Of a stretch of 64,000 nucleotides of DNA, positions 8,111 through 15,657 are shown piece by piece. The stretch covers positions 106,378 through 170,377 of the forward strand of contig NZ_LGIC01000088.1 of assembly GCF_001294535.1 (NCBI RefSeq), in the 5' to 3' direction. The notes beneath the pieces were generated by a model. It saw only the letters and a program-made list of their open reading frames with translations. It was not told where the DNA came from and searched no databases. This stretch comes from Cypionkella psychrotolerans. GTDB lineage: Bacteria > Pseudomonadota > Alphaproteobacteria > Rhodobacterales > Rhodobacteraceae. Positions within the stretch are counted from its first letter, which is position 1. Each line of letters begins with the position of its first letter. The position numbers were made by a program, and so were the translations under genes.

Positions 8111-9597
8111 TCCTGCGCCTGCAAGATATGCCGCGCGGTGCGCAACGCCAAAGCCGCAACGGTCAGTGAGGGATTGGCCGCCGCAGACGTCGGCAGCACC
8201 GAGGCATCGACGATGAACAGGTTCGCCAGATCATGGCTACGGCAGAACGGGTTGACCACGCTTGTGCTAGGGTCCGCCCCCATCCGCGCCGTGCCGCATT
8301 GGTGGCTGGGGGTGCGTTTCTCAAAGGTCTTGGTCAGCACCAGCGGCCAGCCCGCCTTTTTCAGCACAGCTTTCAGCTTGGCGTTCAGCGCCACATGCGC
8401 CTGCCAGTTGGAGCGTTGCCATTTCAACACGATCTTGCCATCGCGCAGGAACACCCGGCTTTCGGGGTTCGGCAGGTCTTCCGACATCGTCATCAGATGC
8501 ACCGAATGATCCGCCAGCCAGCGCGAGATTGGCAAAGGTAGGCCGGATTCCGCCGCCATGATCTCGCCGGTGATCCGCCCCAGCATTTGCACATTGCCCA
8601 GAGGCTCACCCTTCGGGCCACCCGTCAGATACCAGTCGTTCATCTGGATGGTCTTTTCATAGACCGAGCGGTTGCGGCGGAACGGGTTGACCCCCAGCAC
8701 AGCAGTAATATTGTGGTTCATAAAGTTTCGCCCAACCTGATCCGAGCTATTTGCCAATCCAGTCGGATGCGAGCTGTCTGCCGAGGCCAAAAGCAAACAA
8801 GCCGATTTCACCGCGCCCGCGCACAGGCAGACAAGCGGGGCCGAAATTCGCAGCGTAGCACCGTCCTGTTCATATTCTACCGCTGTGATCTTGCCGGCCT
8901 CAGCGATCAAGCGCGTCACCTTCGCCTTGGTGATCAACGTCACATTCGGGTGTTTCAAGGCGGCGGCAAGCCCAATGGTCTCTGCATCGCTTTTGCCGCC
9001 ACGGGTGTTGGGAAAGCCGTCAAAGGTCAGCGGGCCTCCTTTGAGCCACAGATCAATATCGACACCCAACGGCAGCGGTCCCGGATGTAAACCCAGCGCT
9101 TTCAGACGGTTGCACAAATTGAGCATATCGGGCTCATGCGGCACCGGCGGGAAAGGGTAGGGGCGGGAATGGTGCGGCTCGGTCGGATCTTCACCCATTC
9201 TGCCGCGCACTTCGTACATTTCCTCCGCCGCCTGATAGTCGGGCTCAAACTCATCATAAGACATCGGCCAGCCGGGAGCGGTGCCGCCCATGTGCCGCAG
9301 GGGTTGGAAATCTTCTGCGCGGTAGCGCATCAGCACCGCGCCATAGAATTTCGAATTGCCGCCGGGATAGTAGTAATTGTTCGGGGTAAACGTGCCGCCA
9401 TCGGCATCATACCACGTCTCTTTTGGGCTGAAATGCCCCGAGCCAAACACCGCCCAAGGATCGCGTGCCTCGGGGCAATCGGCCAACCAATCGCCGCGCT
9501 CAAGGATCACAATCCGCTTGCCCGAGGGTGCCAAAGCCGCCGCCAGCGTCGCCCCGCCCATGCCAGAGCCGATGATCAAAATGTCAGGGGAAGTCAT
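8107..9597 (-). CDS. GMC-family FAD-dependent oxidoreductase
   Basis: This 496-residue flavoprotein oxidises alcohols or sugars. The FAD dinucleotide-binding motif GSGMGGATLA is at residues ~9-18 and the second strand ends in ILERGDW. Motifs typical of the soluble GMC dehydrogenase branch follow (YYYPGGNSKFYGAVL near residue 80). The C-terminal GMC_oxred_C domain includes the catalytic-pair region HQCGTARMG and the closing block VDASVLPTSAAANPSLTVAA. No Tat or Sec signal is visible, so a cytosolic location is likely. The overlap with the EamA permease gene suggests oxidation of a small molecule coupled to its transport. The substrate is unknown. Confidence 0.9.
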   Translation of the reverse strand: MTSPDILIIGSGMGGATLAAALAPSGKRIVILERGDWLADCPEARDPWAVFGSGHFSPKETWYDADGGTFTPNNYYYPGGNSKFYGAVLMRYRAEDFQPLRHMGGTAPGWPMSYDEFEPDYQAAEEMYEVRGRMGEDPTEPHHSRPYPFPPVPHEPDMLNLCNRLKALGLHPGPLPLGVDIDLWLKGGPLTFDGFPNTRGGKSDAETIGLAAALKHPNVTLITKAKVTRLIAEAGKITAVEYEQDGATLRISAPLVCLCAGAVKSACLLLASADSSHPTGLANSSDQVGRNFMNHNITAVLGVNPFRRNRSVYEKTIQMNDWYLTGGPKGEPLGNVQMLGRITGEIMAAESGLPLPISRWLADHSVHLMTMSEDLPNPESRVFLRDGKIVLKWQRSNWQAHVALNAKLKAVLKKAGWPLVLTKTFEKRTPSHQCGTARMGADPSTSVVNPFCRSHDLANLFIVDASVLPTSAAANPSLTVAALALRTARHILQAQE

Positions 9598-10236
9598 GCG
9601 GGCCTTGCCTTTGTTGCGGGACCGTGGACAAAAGCCCGATCCACCGAAACGGCAAGGGTTTGATCCACCCGCATCCGCGTGGTGACAAAGACGACAGCCC
9701 CACCGCGCACCGCGTCATCATAGCGAATGTGTCAGAGCTGCCAAGCAGCGTCACCCCAAATCGCCGATGGCTGGGAAAGGAAATCGAGATTTTCGGCTGT
9801 GAAAGACGATCGTTACCGCAAACACACAGGAAAATCCGTGGAAATCGCTGAAAACTCAGAAAAATCTATAGGCTGAATGAAGGAGATGCGCCGCGCTCCC
9901 ACAGCATGAGATCGCGCATATGACCTCTGCATTCTGATAAAAGGCCTCGCCGCGCACTGCCTAACAAACAAGATTGCCCGCCCGGTGCTGCAACAAGGGG
10001 GGCAGGCGCACCGGGCATGGCGGTCTTGCGCCAACGCGCCTGGGGATAGACATGCGTTGGCAGGTCGTGGCTGATGATTGCGCAGATGCGCTGTCTCGGC
10101 ACTGCTTCAGGTTGGTTTTTGACCGCAGGGCAGATATTTTTTAGCGCTTGGCCGTTGTGCCAAACTGAAACGACAGACGGCTACGCATGTGCCCCGCATC
10201 CTGCAATGACCGCACCCTCGGTGTTGCGGCGGCGCG
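9598..10236. other. Intergenic region without a supported gene
   Basis: About 640 bp between the divergent GMC oxidoreductase and the exporter operon. Short open frames occur on both strands, but none has a convincing ribosome site, codon bias or recognisable protein. The stretch 9790-9870 is AT-richer and could hold the GMC gene promoter. I see no RNA gene. Confidence 0.5.
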
Positions 10237-10278
10237 CTGATCCAGATCAACGCGCTTCAGGTTCGGCTTAGCTATGCT
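10237..10278 (+). promoter_or_regulatory. FNR-type class II promoter of the exporter operon
   Basis: CTGAT-CCAG-ATCAA at 10237-10250 matches the FNR/Anr box TTGAT-N4-ATCAA with one mismatch. A -10-like TATGCT at 10273-10278 predicts a start near 10285, exactly 41.5 bp from the box centre, which is the class II FNR geometry. The leader would then be 30 nt to the GTG at 10315. Confidence 0.7.
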
Positions 10279-10314
10279 GCCCAGAGTGCAACTTTCGTTT
10301 GCAGGAAAGATCCC

Positions 10315-10413
10315 GTGAAACCAACTCAGCCATCGTTTCGGTGCTGCCCGTCTGCCGCGCGGATGGTGGCGGTGGAACGTCTTGCGGTGTCGCAGTGGTG
10401 GGCGGATGTCTGA
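10315..10413 (+). CDS. Candidate 32-residue small ORF coupled to the exporter adaptor
   Basis: A GTG at 10315 follows a strong AGGAAAG ribosome site with 5-nt spacing, and the frame runs 32 codons (beginning VKPTQPSFRCCPSAAR) to a TGA at 10411-10413. That stop overlaps the start of the adaptor gene at 10406. The adaptor itself has only a weak ribosome site, so this ORF may act as a translated leader that couples ribosomes into the adaptor, or it may encode a small protein. It would be the first frame on the transcript from the FNR-type promoter. I recognise no homologue. Confidence 0.35.
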   Translation: MKPTQPSFRCCPSAARMVAVERLAVSQWWADV

Positions 10414-11602
10414 TACCAAAACACCCAGCAGCGCAGCACTCAGCACGGGCGTCGACCTCGCGACGCCAAACACGGGCGGTCAGTTGACAGTGTCGCCGCA
10501 AAAGCCGCCGTCGCCGACGCTCAGCCCGAGGCAAACCCCCAAGCGGTGGATCTGGGCGGGTCTGGTGGCGCTTTTCCTCGTCGCGGCGACGCTTTGGTAT
10601 GTTCAGCCTTGGGCGAGCAAGGGGCTGGCTGTGACCGTTGAGACGGCCACGCCTGCGCCGCTGATCTTGGTTCTGGCGGTGAACGGGCGATTGGCCCCGC
10701 AACATCTGGTCGCTGTGAAACCCACCGCTGCTGGCACGGTGACAGCGGTGCTGGTCGAGGCGGGTGCTGTCGTTCAGCAAGGCGAGATTCTGGCGCAGAT
10801 GGATGCCTCGGGGCAGCAGGCGCAGGTGCGTCAGGCCATCGCGGGGTTGGATGCAGGCTTGGCCGCGCAAGCGCAAGCCGAGGCCAATCTTGCGCGGGCC
10901 GTGGCTTTGGGCGGCAACATCACCCGCACGGCGCTGGGCGATGCCAGAACAGCGCAGCAGACCGCCACGCAAGAGGTGGCCCGCCTGACGGCCTTGCTGG
11001 ATCAGGCGCAGATCGGTCTTGAAAAATACACGATTGCGGCTCCGGTCGCGGGCAAAGTGTTAAGCCGGAACGCCGAAGTGGGGCAAGTCGTCGATGTCAC
11101 AACCGCGTTGTTTTCCATAGCTGACCTTGGAAAGCTGGTAGTTGAGACTGATGTAGATGAGGGCTATGCCGCGCGCATCACTCTGGGCTTGCCCGCCGTC
11201 TTGCAGTTGAAGGGCGATAGCGCCAAGCGGGATGGCCGCGTCAGCTTTGTGGCGGCGCAGGTCGATGCGGCGACGGGTGGTCTGGCGGTGAAGATCGCCT
11301 TTGATGATCCGGTGGCGGCACCCGTCGGCCTGACAGTGACGGCGAATATCATCGTTGAGACGCAGGCGGCGGCAATCGCCGTGCCGCGCGCCGCAGTGAT
11401 CACCGATGCCACGGGTGCGGCGGTGTTCGTCGCGGTGGCAGGCCGGGCCGTGCGACGGGAGGTCAGCGTGGTGGATTGGCCCGCAGACCGGGTGCAAGTG
11501 ACCAGCGGGCTTGCGGCGGGCGATGTGGTCATCATCGATGCGACGGGACTTTTGGATGGGTTGGCGATCAGCGTGCCCGCCGCCGCCAAGGTCGATCCCT
11601 GA
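10406..11602 (+). CDS. Efflux periplasmic adaptor subunit (HlyD/MacA type)
   Basis: The ATG at 10406 gives a 398-residue membrane-fusion protein starting MSDTKTPSSAA. One membrane anchor lies at about residues 47-66. It is followed by the biotinyl-lipoyl-like half (VKPTAAGTVTAVLVEAGAVV), a helical hairpin (~130-200) and the second lipoyl half (YTIAAPVAGKVLSRNAEVGQVV), then beta-barrel and membrane-proximal domains. Adaptors of this type connect an inner-membrane ABC pump to an outer-membrane channel. The stop overlaps the start of the FtsX permease by one base, forming a three-gene exporter operon. The FNR-like promoter upstream points to expression under low oxygen. Confidence 0.88.
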   Translation: MSDTKTPSSAALSTGVDLATPNTGGQLTVSPQKPPSPTLSPRQTPKRWIWAGLVALFLVAATLWYVQPWASKGLAVTVETATPAPLILVLAVNGRLAPQHLVAVKPTAAGTVTAVLVEAGAVVQQGEILAQMDASGQQAQVRQAIAGLDAGLAAQAQAEANLARAVALGGNITRTALGDARTAQQTATQEVARLTALLDQAQIGLEKYTIAAPVAGKVLSRNAEVGQVVDVTTALFSIADLGKLVVETDVDEGYAARITLGLPAVLQLKGDSAKRDGRVSFVAAQVDAATGGLAVKIAFDDPVAAPVGLTVTANIIVETQAAAIAVPRAAVITDATGAAVFVAVAGRAVRREVSVVDWPADRVQVTSGLAAGDVVIIDATGLLDGLAISVPAAAKVDP

Positions 11603-12810
11603 TGCTTTACGCGCTCAAAATCGCTTTCCGCTATCTGTTGTCCAGCAAGGCGCAATCCGCGCTGTTGGTGCTGGGAGTCGCCTTGGGCGTGTTCATCTTT
11701 ATCTTCATGAGCGCGTTGATCGGCGGTCTGGCGAACTTCATCCTTGCCAGCATCGCGGGCGATCTCAGCCATGTCAGCATTGTCGCCGAGGTTGAAGACC
11801 CGGTGCTTTTGCTGGATCAAAACTTGGGACACATCCTGCTCGCACAGGAAAAATCCGCCCTCCGGCAGGCATTTCTGCGCGACGCGGCGATTTATGTGCC
11901 GATGATTGCCGCCTTGCCGGGGGTGGTGGCGGTATCGCCCCAGATCACCGGCAGCGGTTTCATCACCCGAGGTGGCCAAGTGGCGCAGGTGGCAATCAAC
12001 GGTGTCGAGCCGGGCAAGGAATCTGCGATTGTGCAACTGGACAGCTACATTGTCGCAGGCTCTGTCCGGCTTGGCACCGGGCTTACCATCATCGGGCAGA
12101 CGCTGGCCGATGATCTTGATCTGACGGTGGGCGATACCATCCGGCTCGATTCAGCCCAAGGGGTCAACGCTCTGCTGACTGTATCGGGCATCTACAAGAT
12201 CGGGCAGGGCGGCTTTGACCGTGCGACTGCCTATGTCAGCCTTGATACCGCCCGCACCCTGATGGCGCTGCCGCAGGGGGTGACGCGGATCGAGATCAAG
12301 CTTAGCGATCTGATGGCGGCGGATGCCACCGCGCTGCGGATCACCGCGATCACCGGCCTGAAGGCAAAGTCTTGGACCGAGCAAGGAGCGCAAGTGATGT
12401 CAGCGCTGCAGGCGCAGGGCCAGACCGGGCTGCTGTTGAAGACATTTGCCATGGTGTCGATCGTGATCGGCATCGCGTCGTCACTGTTGCTGTCGACCTA
12501 TCGCCGCAAGGCCGAGATTGGCATCATGCGGGCGATGGGGGCCAGCCGTCGCTTCGTGGTGTTCGTTTTCGTCAGTCAGGGCGCGTTGGTAGGCTTGCTG
12601 GGCGGGCTGTTGGGTGCGGGGTTGGGCTATGTCGTGCTACAGGCGTTTCCGCCCCGCGATGCGGCCCACCCTTCTGTGATGCCGATTGATATCCACGAAG
12701 GCGCGTTCGGGTTGGCGGTGTTGTTGACCGTCACCATCGCCACCTTGGCTGCGATCCTGCCAGCACGCGCGGCGGCGCGGGTGGACCCTGTCACGGCCAT
12801 CGGACAATGA
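11602..12810 (+). CDS. ABC transporter permease (FtsX/MacB type)
   Basis: The frame opens at 11476, but the ATG at 11602 overlaps the adaptor stop and gives a normal N-terminus (MLYALKIAFRYLL). The 402-residue protein has one N-terminal transmembrane helix, a large periplasmic MacB-PCD domain (~45-265) and three C-terminal helices in the FtsX domain (SSLLLSTYRRKAEIGIMRAMG is characteristic). These permeases work mechanically on periplasmic substrates or export small molecules, lipoproteins or peptides rather than forming a classic channel. It overlaps the ATPase gene by four bases. Confidence 0.9.
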   Translation: MLYALKIAFRYLLSSKAQSALLVLGVALGVFIFIFMSALIGGLANFILASIAGDLSHVSIVAEVEDPVLLLDQNLGHILLAQEKSALRQAFLRDAAIYVPMIAALPGVVAVSPQITGSGFITRGGQVAQVAINGVEPGKESAIVQLDSYIVAGSVRLGTGLTIIGQTLADDLDLTVGDTIRLDSAQGVNALLTVSGIYKIGQGGFDRATAYVSLDTARTLMALPQGVTRIEIKLSDLMAADATALRITAITGLKAKSWTEQGAQVMSALQAQGQTGLLLKTFAMVSIVIGIASSLLLSTYRRKAEIGIMRAMGASRRFVVFVFVSQGALVGLLGGLLGAGLGYVVLQAFPPRDAAHPSVMPIDIHEGAFGLAVLLTVTIATLAAILPARAAARVDPVTAIGQ

Positions 12811-13487
12811 CCGAAGCCCTATTGCAGGTTGAGGGTTTGGTGAAAACCTTCGGCGCGGGTGAGGCCGAAACCCGTGTGCTGCGCGGCTTGTCGCTGCGGA
12901 TGGACAAGGGCGAGTTGTCGGCTCTGCTCGGGCCGTCCGGCTCGGGCAAAAGCACGCTGTTGACCATTCTGGGCACGCTGATGCAACCGACATCGGGCAG
13001 CCACATGATGTTGGGGGTGGATCTGACCACGGCCAATGACCGCGCCCTGACCGATTTTCGCAACCGCCACATCGGCTTTGTGTTTCAGTTTCACAACCTG
13101 CTGCCTGACTTTACCGCGCTTGAGAACGTGATCTTTCCCACCGCCGTGCGCGAGGGCCGCGAAACCGCTGCGGCGCGGGCGCGGGGGCGGGATCTGCTGA
13201 GTCGGATGGGGCTGGCAGATCGGGTGGATTTTCCGTCAACCAACCTGTCAGGCGGCCAGAAACAACGTGTCGCCGTGGCGCGTGCGCTGATGAACTCCCC
13301 CGAACTGGTGCTGGCGGACGAGCCCACTGGCAATCTTGACCGAGCCTCTGCCATTCAGGTGATGGAGCTGATCGGCCAGATCAACCGCGATGAAGGCACC
13401 ACCTTCCTGATCTCGACCCATGATGAGAAGATCGCGGCAACCTGCTGTCGGCAGATCGTGGTGGGCGAGGGCGTGGTGACGGGGTGA
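12807..13487 (+). CDS. ABC transporter ATP-binding protein (LolD/MacB type)
   Basis: The 226-residue ATPase carries Walker [10 protein letters not shown] (residues 42-50), signature LSGGQKQRVAVA and Walker B LVLADEPTGNLD, the LolD/MacB/FtsE subgroup pattern. It is the third gene of the adaptor-permease-ATPase operon and starts with an ATGA overlap. The substrate is not identifiable. The tripartite layout with an FNR-type promoter suggests an exporter used during oxygen limitation. Confidence 0.92.
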   Translation: MTEALLQVEGLVKTFGAGEAETRVLRGLSLRMDKGELSALLGPSGSGKSTLLTILGTLMQPTSGSHMMLGVDLTTANDRALTDFRNRHIGFVFQFHNLLPDFTALENVIFPTAVREGRETAAARARGRDLLSRMGLADRVDFPSTNLSGGQKQRVAVARALMNSPELVLADEPTGNLDRASAIQVMELIGQINRDEGTTFLISTHDEKIAATCCRQIVVGEGVVTG

Positions 13488-13525
13488 CGGCCAGTGTCTT
13501 GCGTCAACACCTTCACGCCTGTTGA

Positions 13526-14386
13526 TCATTGCGCGAACGTATAGGCCAACCGCGTGATCTTGCCGCGATAATACGGTTTCTCGCCCTGCGGGGTCTGCCA
13601 GATCACTACTCCCGTGACAGGCACTAGCATACCGTCTTGCCGCCGATACTCTGACATCCGGCAGTCCCACGGCATCATCACCACGCTCTTGCCCACCATG
13701 CCGCCGCGCGCGTCGGCATGGACCTCGGCCACCAGCCCATCCGCGCCAAACCGAAACAGCAGGGTCAGGCTGACCTCGCCATCGCTGATCGTGGCGCGGG
13801 CAGAGCTGTCATCCGCCGCCTGCCAGACCACACCCTGACTGGGCAAAAGTGCTGTCGGATACCAGACCGCTTCGGCGAAATACCGCATCAATTCGCCGCG
13901 CGCGATCTCGCCCTTGCCCCGCACTGCCCCCAAGGGAAACAACCCGAGGATCGCGGGGCGCAGCATGCCCTCGCCCGCGATATAGGCATCCACAACCCGG
14001 ACCGCCACGGCAGGAAACATCAGGATCGTGGCGTCCCAGACAAAGCCGGGGCGGGCGGTGGTGACCTGCTGGCGGGCTGTGAACGGCTTCCACTGCGGGG
14101 TGACAAGGCTCAGGTTGAAGGTGCCGCTTTGGCTGAGGTCAACCGCGCGGATGATCGGCTGGCCGTGGCGCAGCGCCCGTTCAAAATAACGGTGCACTGG
14201 GGCGGGCAGGCCCACAATCTCTGCCGCATCGTAACGCGTGACCCCACCCTCCAGCCGCCTCGCACCCAGCGCTGCCACAAGCGCCCGCATCGCCGCCTTC
14301 CAGCGCCACGCGCCAAAAGCAGTCAGGCCCGCGTAGCTCAGCGTGAGCACGGCAAGGCTGACGGCAAACCATTTCAGGATATCCAT
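13526..14386 (-). CDS. DUF6544/DUF6920-family protein
   Basis: AAAGGAAC stands upstream of the ATG at 14386, giving 286 residues (MDILKWFAV...); an upstream in-frame ATG at 14422 would overlap the preceding gene. One N-terminal membrane anchor is followed by a mostly beta-rich soluble domain with conserved-looking blocks (LPAPVHRYFERAL, GEGMLRPAILGLFPL, RYFAEAVWYPTALLPSQGV). I assign it from memory to the uncharacterised DUF6544 (DUF6920) family. It starts 17 bp downstream of the nitroreductase stop, so the two are likely co-transcribed with the P-type ATPase. Confidence 0.7.
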   Translation of the reverse strand: MDILKWFAVSLAVLTLSYAGLTAFGAWRWKAAMRALVAALGARRLEGGVTRYDAAEIVGLPAPVHRYFERALRHGQPIIRAVDLSQSGTFNLSLVTPQWKPFTARQQVTTARPGFVWDATILMFPAVAVRVVDAYIAGEGMLRPAILGLFPLGAVRGKGEIARGELMRYFAEAVWYPTALLPSQGVVWQAADDSSARATISDGEVSLTLLFRFGADGLVAEVHADARGGMVGKSVVMMPWDCRMSEYRRQDGMLVPVTGVVIWQTPQGEKPYYRGKITRLAYTFAQ

Positions 14387-14402
14387 GCGGTGTTCCTTTG
14401 CA

Positions 14403-15599
14403 TCATGGTGTGGGCTTCCCACTTAGCGAGACCAAGAGGGCCGCAATACCAGACCACCCTTCTGTGCCGGACGCTCCACTGCCCGGTCGCAACAACACGG
14501 CATCAACTGACCTGCGCGCCGCATAGGGCATTACGGCCCCCCGCCCGAACCGCATCACCAGATCAGGCCTGCGCCCCGGCACACCGATCAGCGCTGCAAG
14601 CTCAGGTCGCAGAGCCGCCACCTCGACCGGCTGGTTCAGGAAAGCCTGTTTCAAACCCATCGCCGTCGCTTGCAAGGCAAAGCGCTGACAGACGCGGCCA
14701 GCCTGAACCCAGTGTTCTGCATCCTCTTTGGCCGCCACAAACACCGCCAGCCCGGCAGAGGAGGTGATCTTAGCCGTATTCGTCTTGTTCTCGGCCTCCG
14801 CCGTATAGGCCCAATCCAGCACCAACCGGCCCAGCCAATTAGGCATCACCGGATTGCCGCTGGTGGCACTGAACAGACCATCGCCTGGGTCCAAGGCATG
14901 GCGCGGAGTGAACCGCATCCACTGTTTCAACTCGGCCATGAAGGCCGGATCGGCGATCTGGGCAGTATTGCCTGTCGCTATCAGATCACCGAGTTGAGCC
15001 ATCTGGCCGGGGTCCGTGATCAGGATCAGATCAACCCCCGGCATGCGGGCGGCCTCTGCCAGGCGGCTAAGCTCCGCCGGGCTCACGGCTGATCCATCAT
15101 ACATCCCCCGCGTCGATTGCCGCAGCGGGATGGCATCCGACAAGGCGGTGTCGGTCGTCGCTCCGGCAGCGTACGAAAAGCTGAGCGTACCGCCGGCGTC
15201 TCGATCAAACCGAACCTCGCCCTGCATCCCGCGTGAGGCGGCGGCGATGCACAGGTTTTCGGCGGCACAGCCCAGACTGACGAACAGGTGGTGATTGTCA
15301 GGGTCCACCACCGGTGTTGCGCGGGTAAGATCGGGCAGGAGGGTGATGCTGTTGCCCGCCGCCCGAAAATCCCAAGCTTGGGTGTTGTGGCTGTTGGCGG
15401 CCAAAGTGGCAAAGCGGATCAAATCCCGCGCCTCTGGATTGGCGGGCAGCGGCCTGCGCAGGGCGGTCACGGCGGCGGTATAGTCCGCCATCGAGCCGAT
15501 CTGACGCAGGCCAAACCCCGCAGCGCCTGCTCCGGCAATCAGGGTCGCGCCGCCCGCGATCAGGAGATTGCGCCGCTTTAGCATTGATTGGTTTAGCAT
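14403..15599 (-). CDS. Acg-type FMN-binding nitroreductase-like protein, Tat exported
   Basis: This 398-residue protein begins with a twin-arginine signal (KRRNLLIAGGATLIAGAGAA). The Acg/nitroreductase fold region follows, with ATLAANSHNTQAWDF at about residues 68-82, the place where this family holds FMN. The C-terminal half matches the Acg subgroup, whose mycobacterial member belongs to the dormancy regulon. AGGAAGG precedes the ATG at 15599. It lies 55 bp after the P-type ATPase and 17 bp before the DUF6544 gene. Its enzymatic reaction is unproven; Acg-like proteins may sequester FMN rather than reduce nitro compounds. Confidence 0.8.
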   Translation of the reverse strand: MLNQSMLKRRNLLIAGGATLIAGAGAAGFGLRQIGSMADYTAAVTALRRPLPANPEARDLIRFATLAANSHNTQAWDFRAAGNSITLLPDLTRATPVVDPDNHHLFVSLGCAAENLCIAAASRGMQGEVRFDRDAGGTLSFSYAAGATTDTALSDAIPLRQSTRGMYDGSAVSPAELSRLAEAARMPGVDLILITDPGQMAQLGDLIATGNTAQIADPAFMAELKQWMRFTPRHALDPGDGLFSATSGNPVMPNWLGRLVLDWAYTAEAENKTNTAKITSSAGLAVFVAAKEDAEHWVQAGRVCQRFALQATAMGLKQAFLNQPVEVAALRPELAALIGVPGRRPDLVMRFGRGAVMPYAARRSVDAVLLRPGSGASGTEGWSGIAALLVSLSGKPTP

Positions 15600-15643
15600 G
15601 GACGGCCTTCCTGTGCCGTGTTGCGATGACCTGCATCGCGGCG

Positions 15644-15657
15644 TTGATCAAGATCAG
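15644..15657 (-). promoter_or_regulatory. FNR-like box upstream of the nitroreductase
   Basis: Read leftward this is CTGAT-CTTG-ATCAA, one mismatch from the FNR consensus, overlapping the stop codon of the P-type ATPase. A class II start would fall near 15609, leaving only about 10 nt of leader and cutting into the ribosome site, and no good -10 hexamer is visible. The site is therefore less convincing than those at 10237 and 18359. Confidence 0.35.

Noticed and set aside
8233..9163. Long rightward frames opposite the GMC oxidoreductase gene
   Set aside because: They are antisense shadows caused by the high third-position GC of the real gene.
9598..10236. Several short frames before the exporter operon
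   Set aside because: No ribosome site or convincing codon usage supports any of them; only the GTG-started frame at 10315 looked worth keeping.
13510..13530. TTGATCATTGCGC as an FNR box between the exporter ATPase and the DUF6544 gene
   Set aside because: Only one half-site matches, and it lies between two convergent gene ends.
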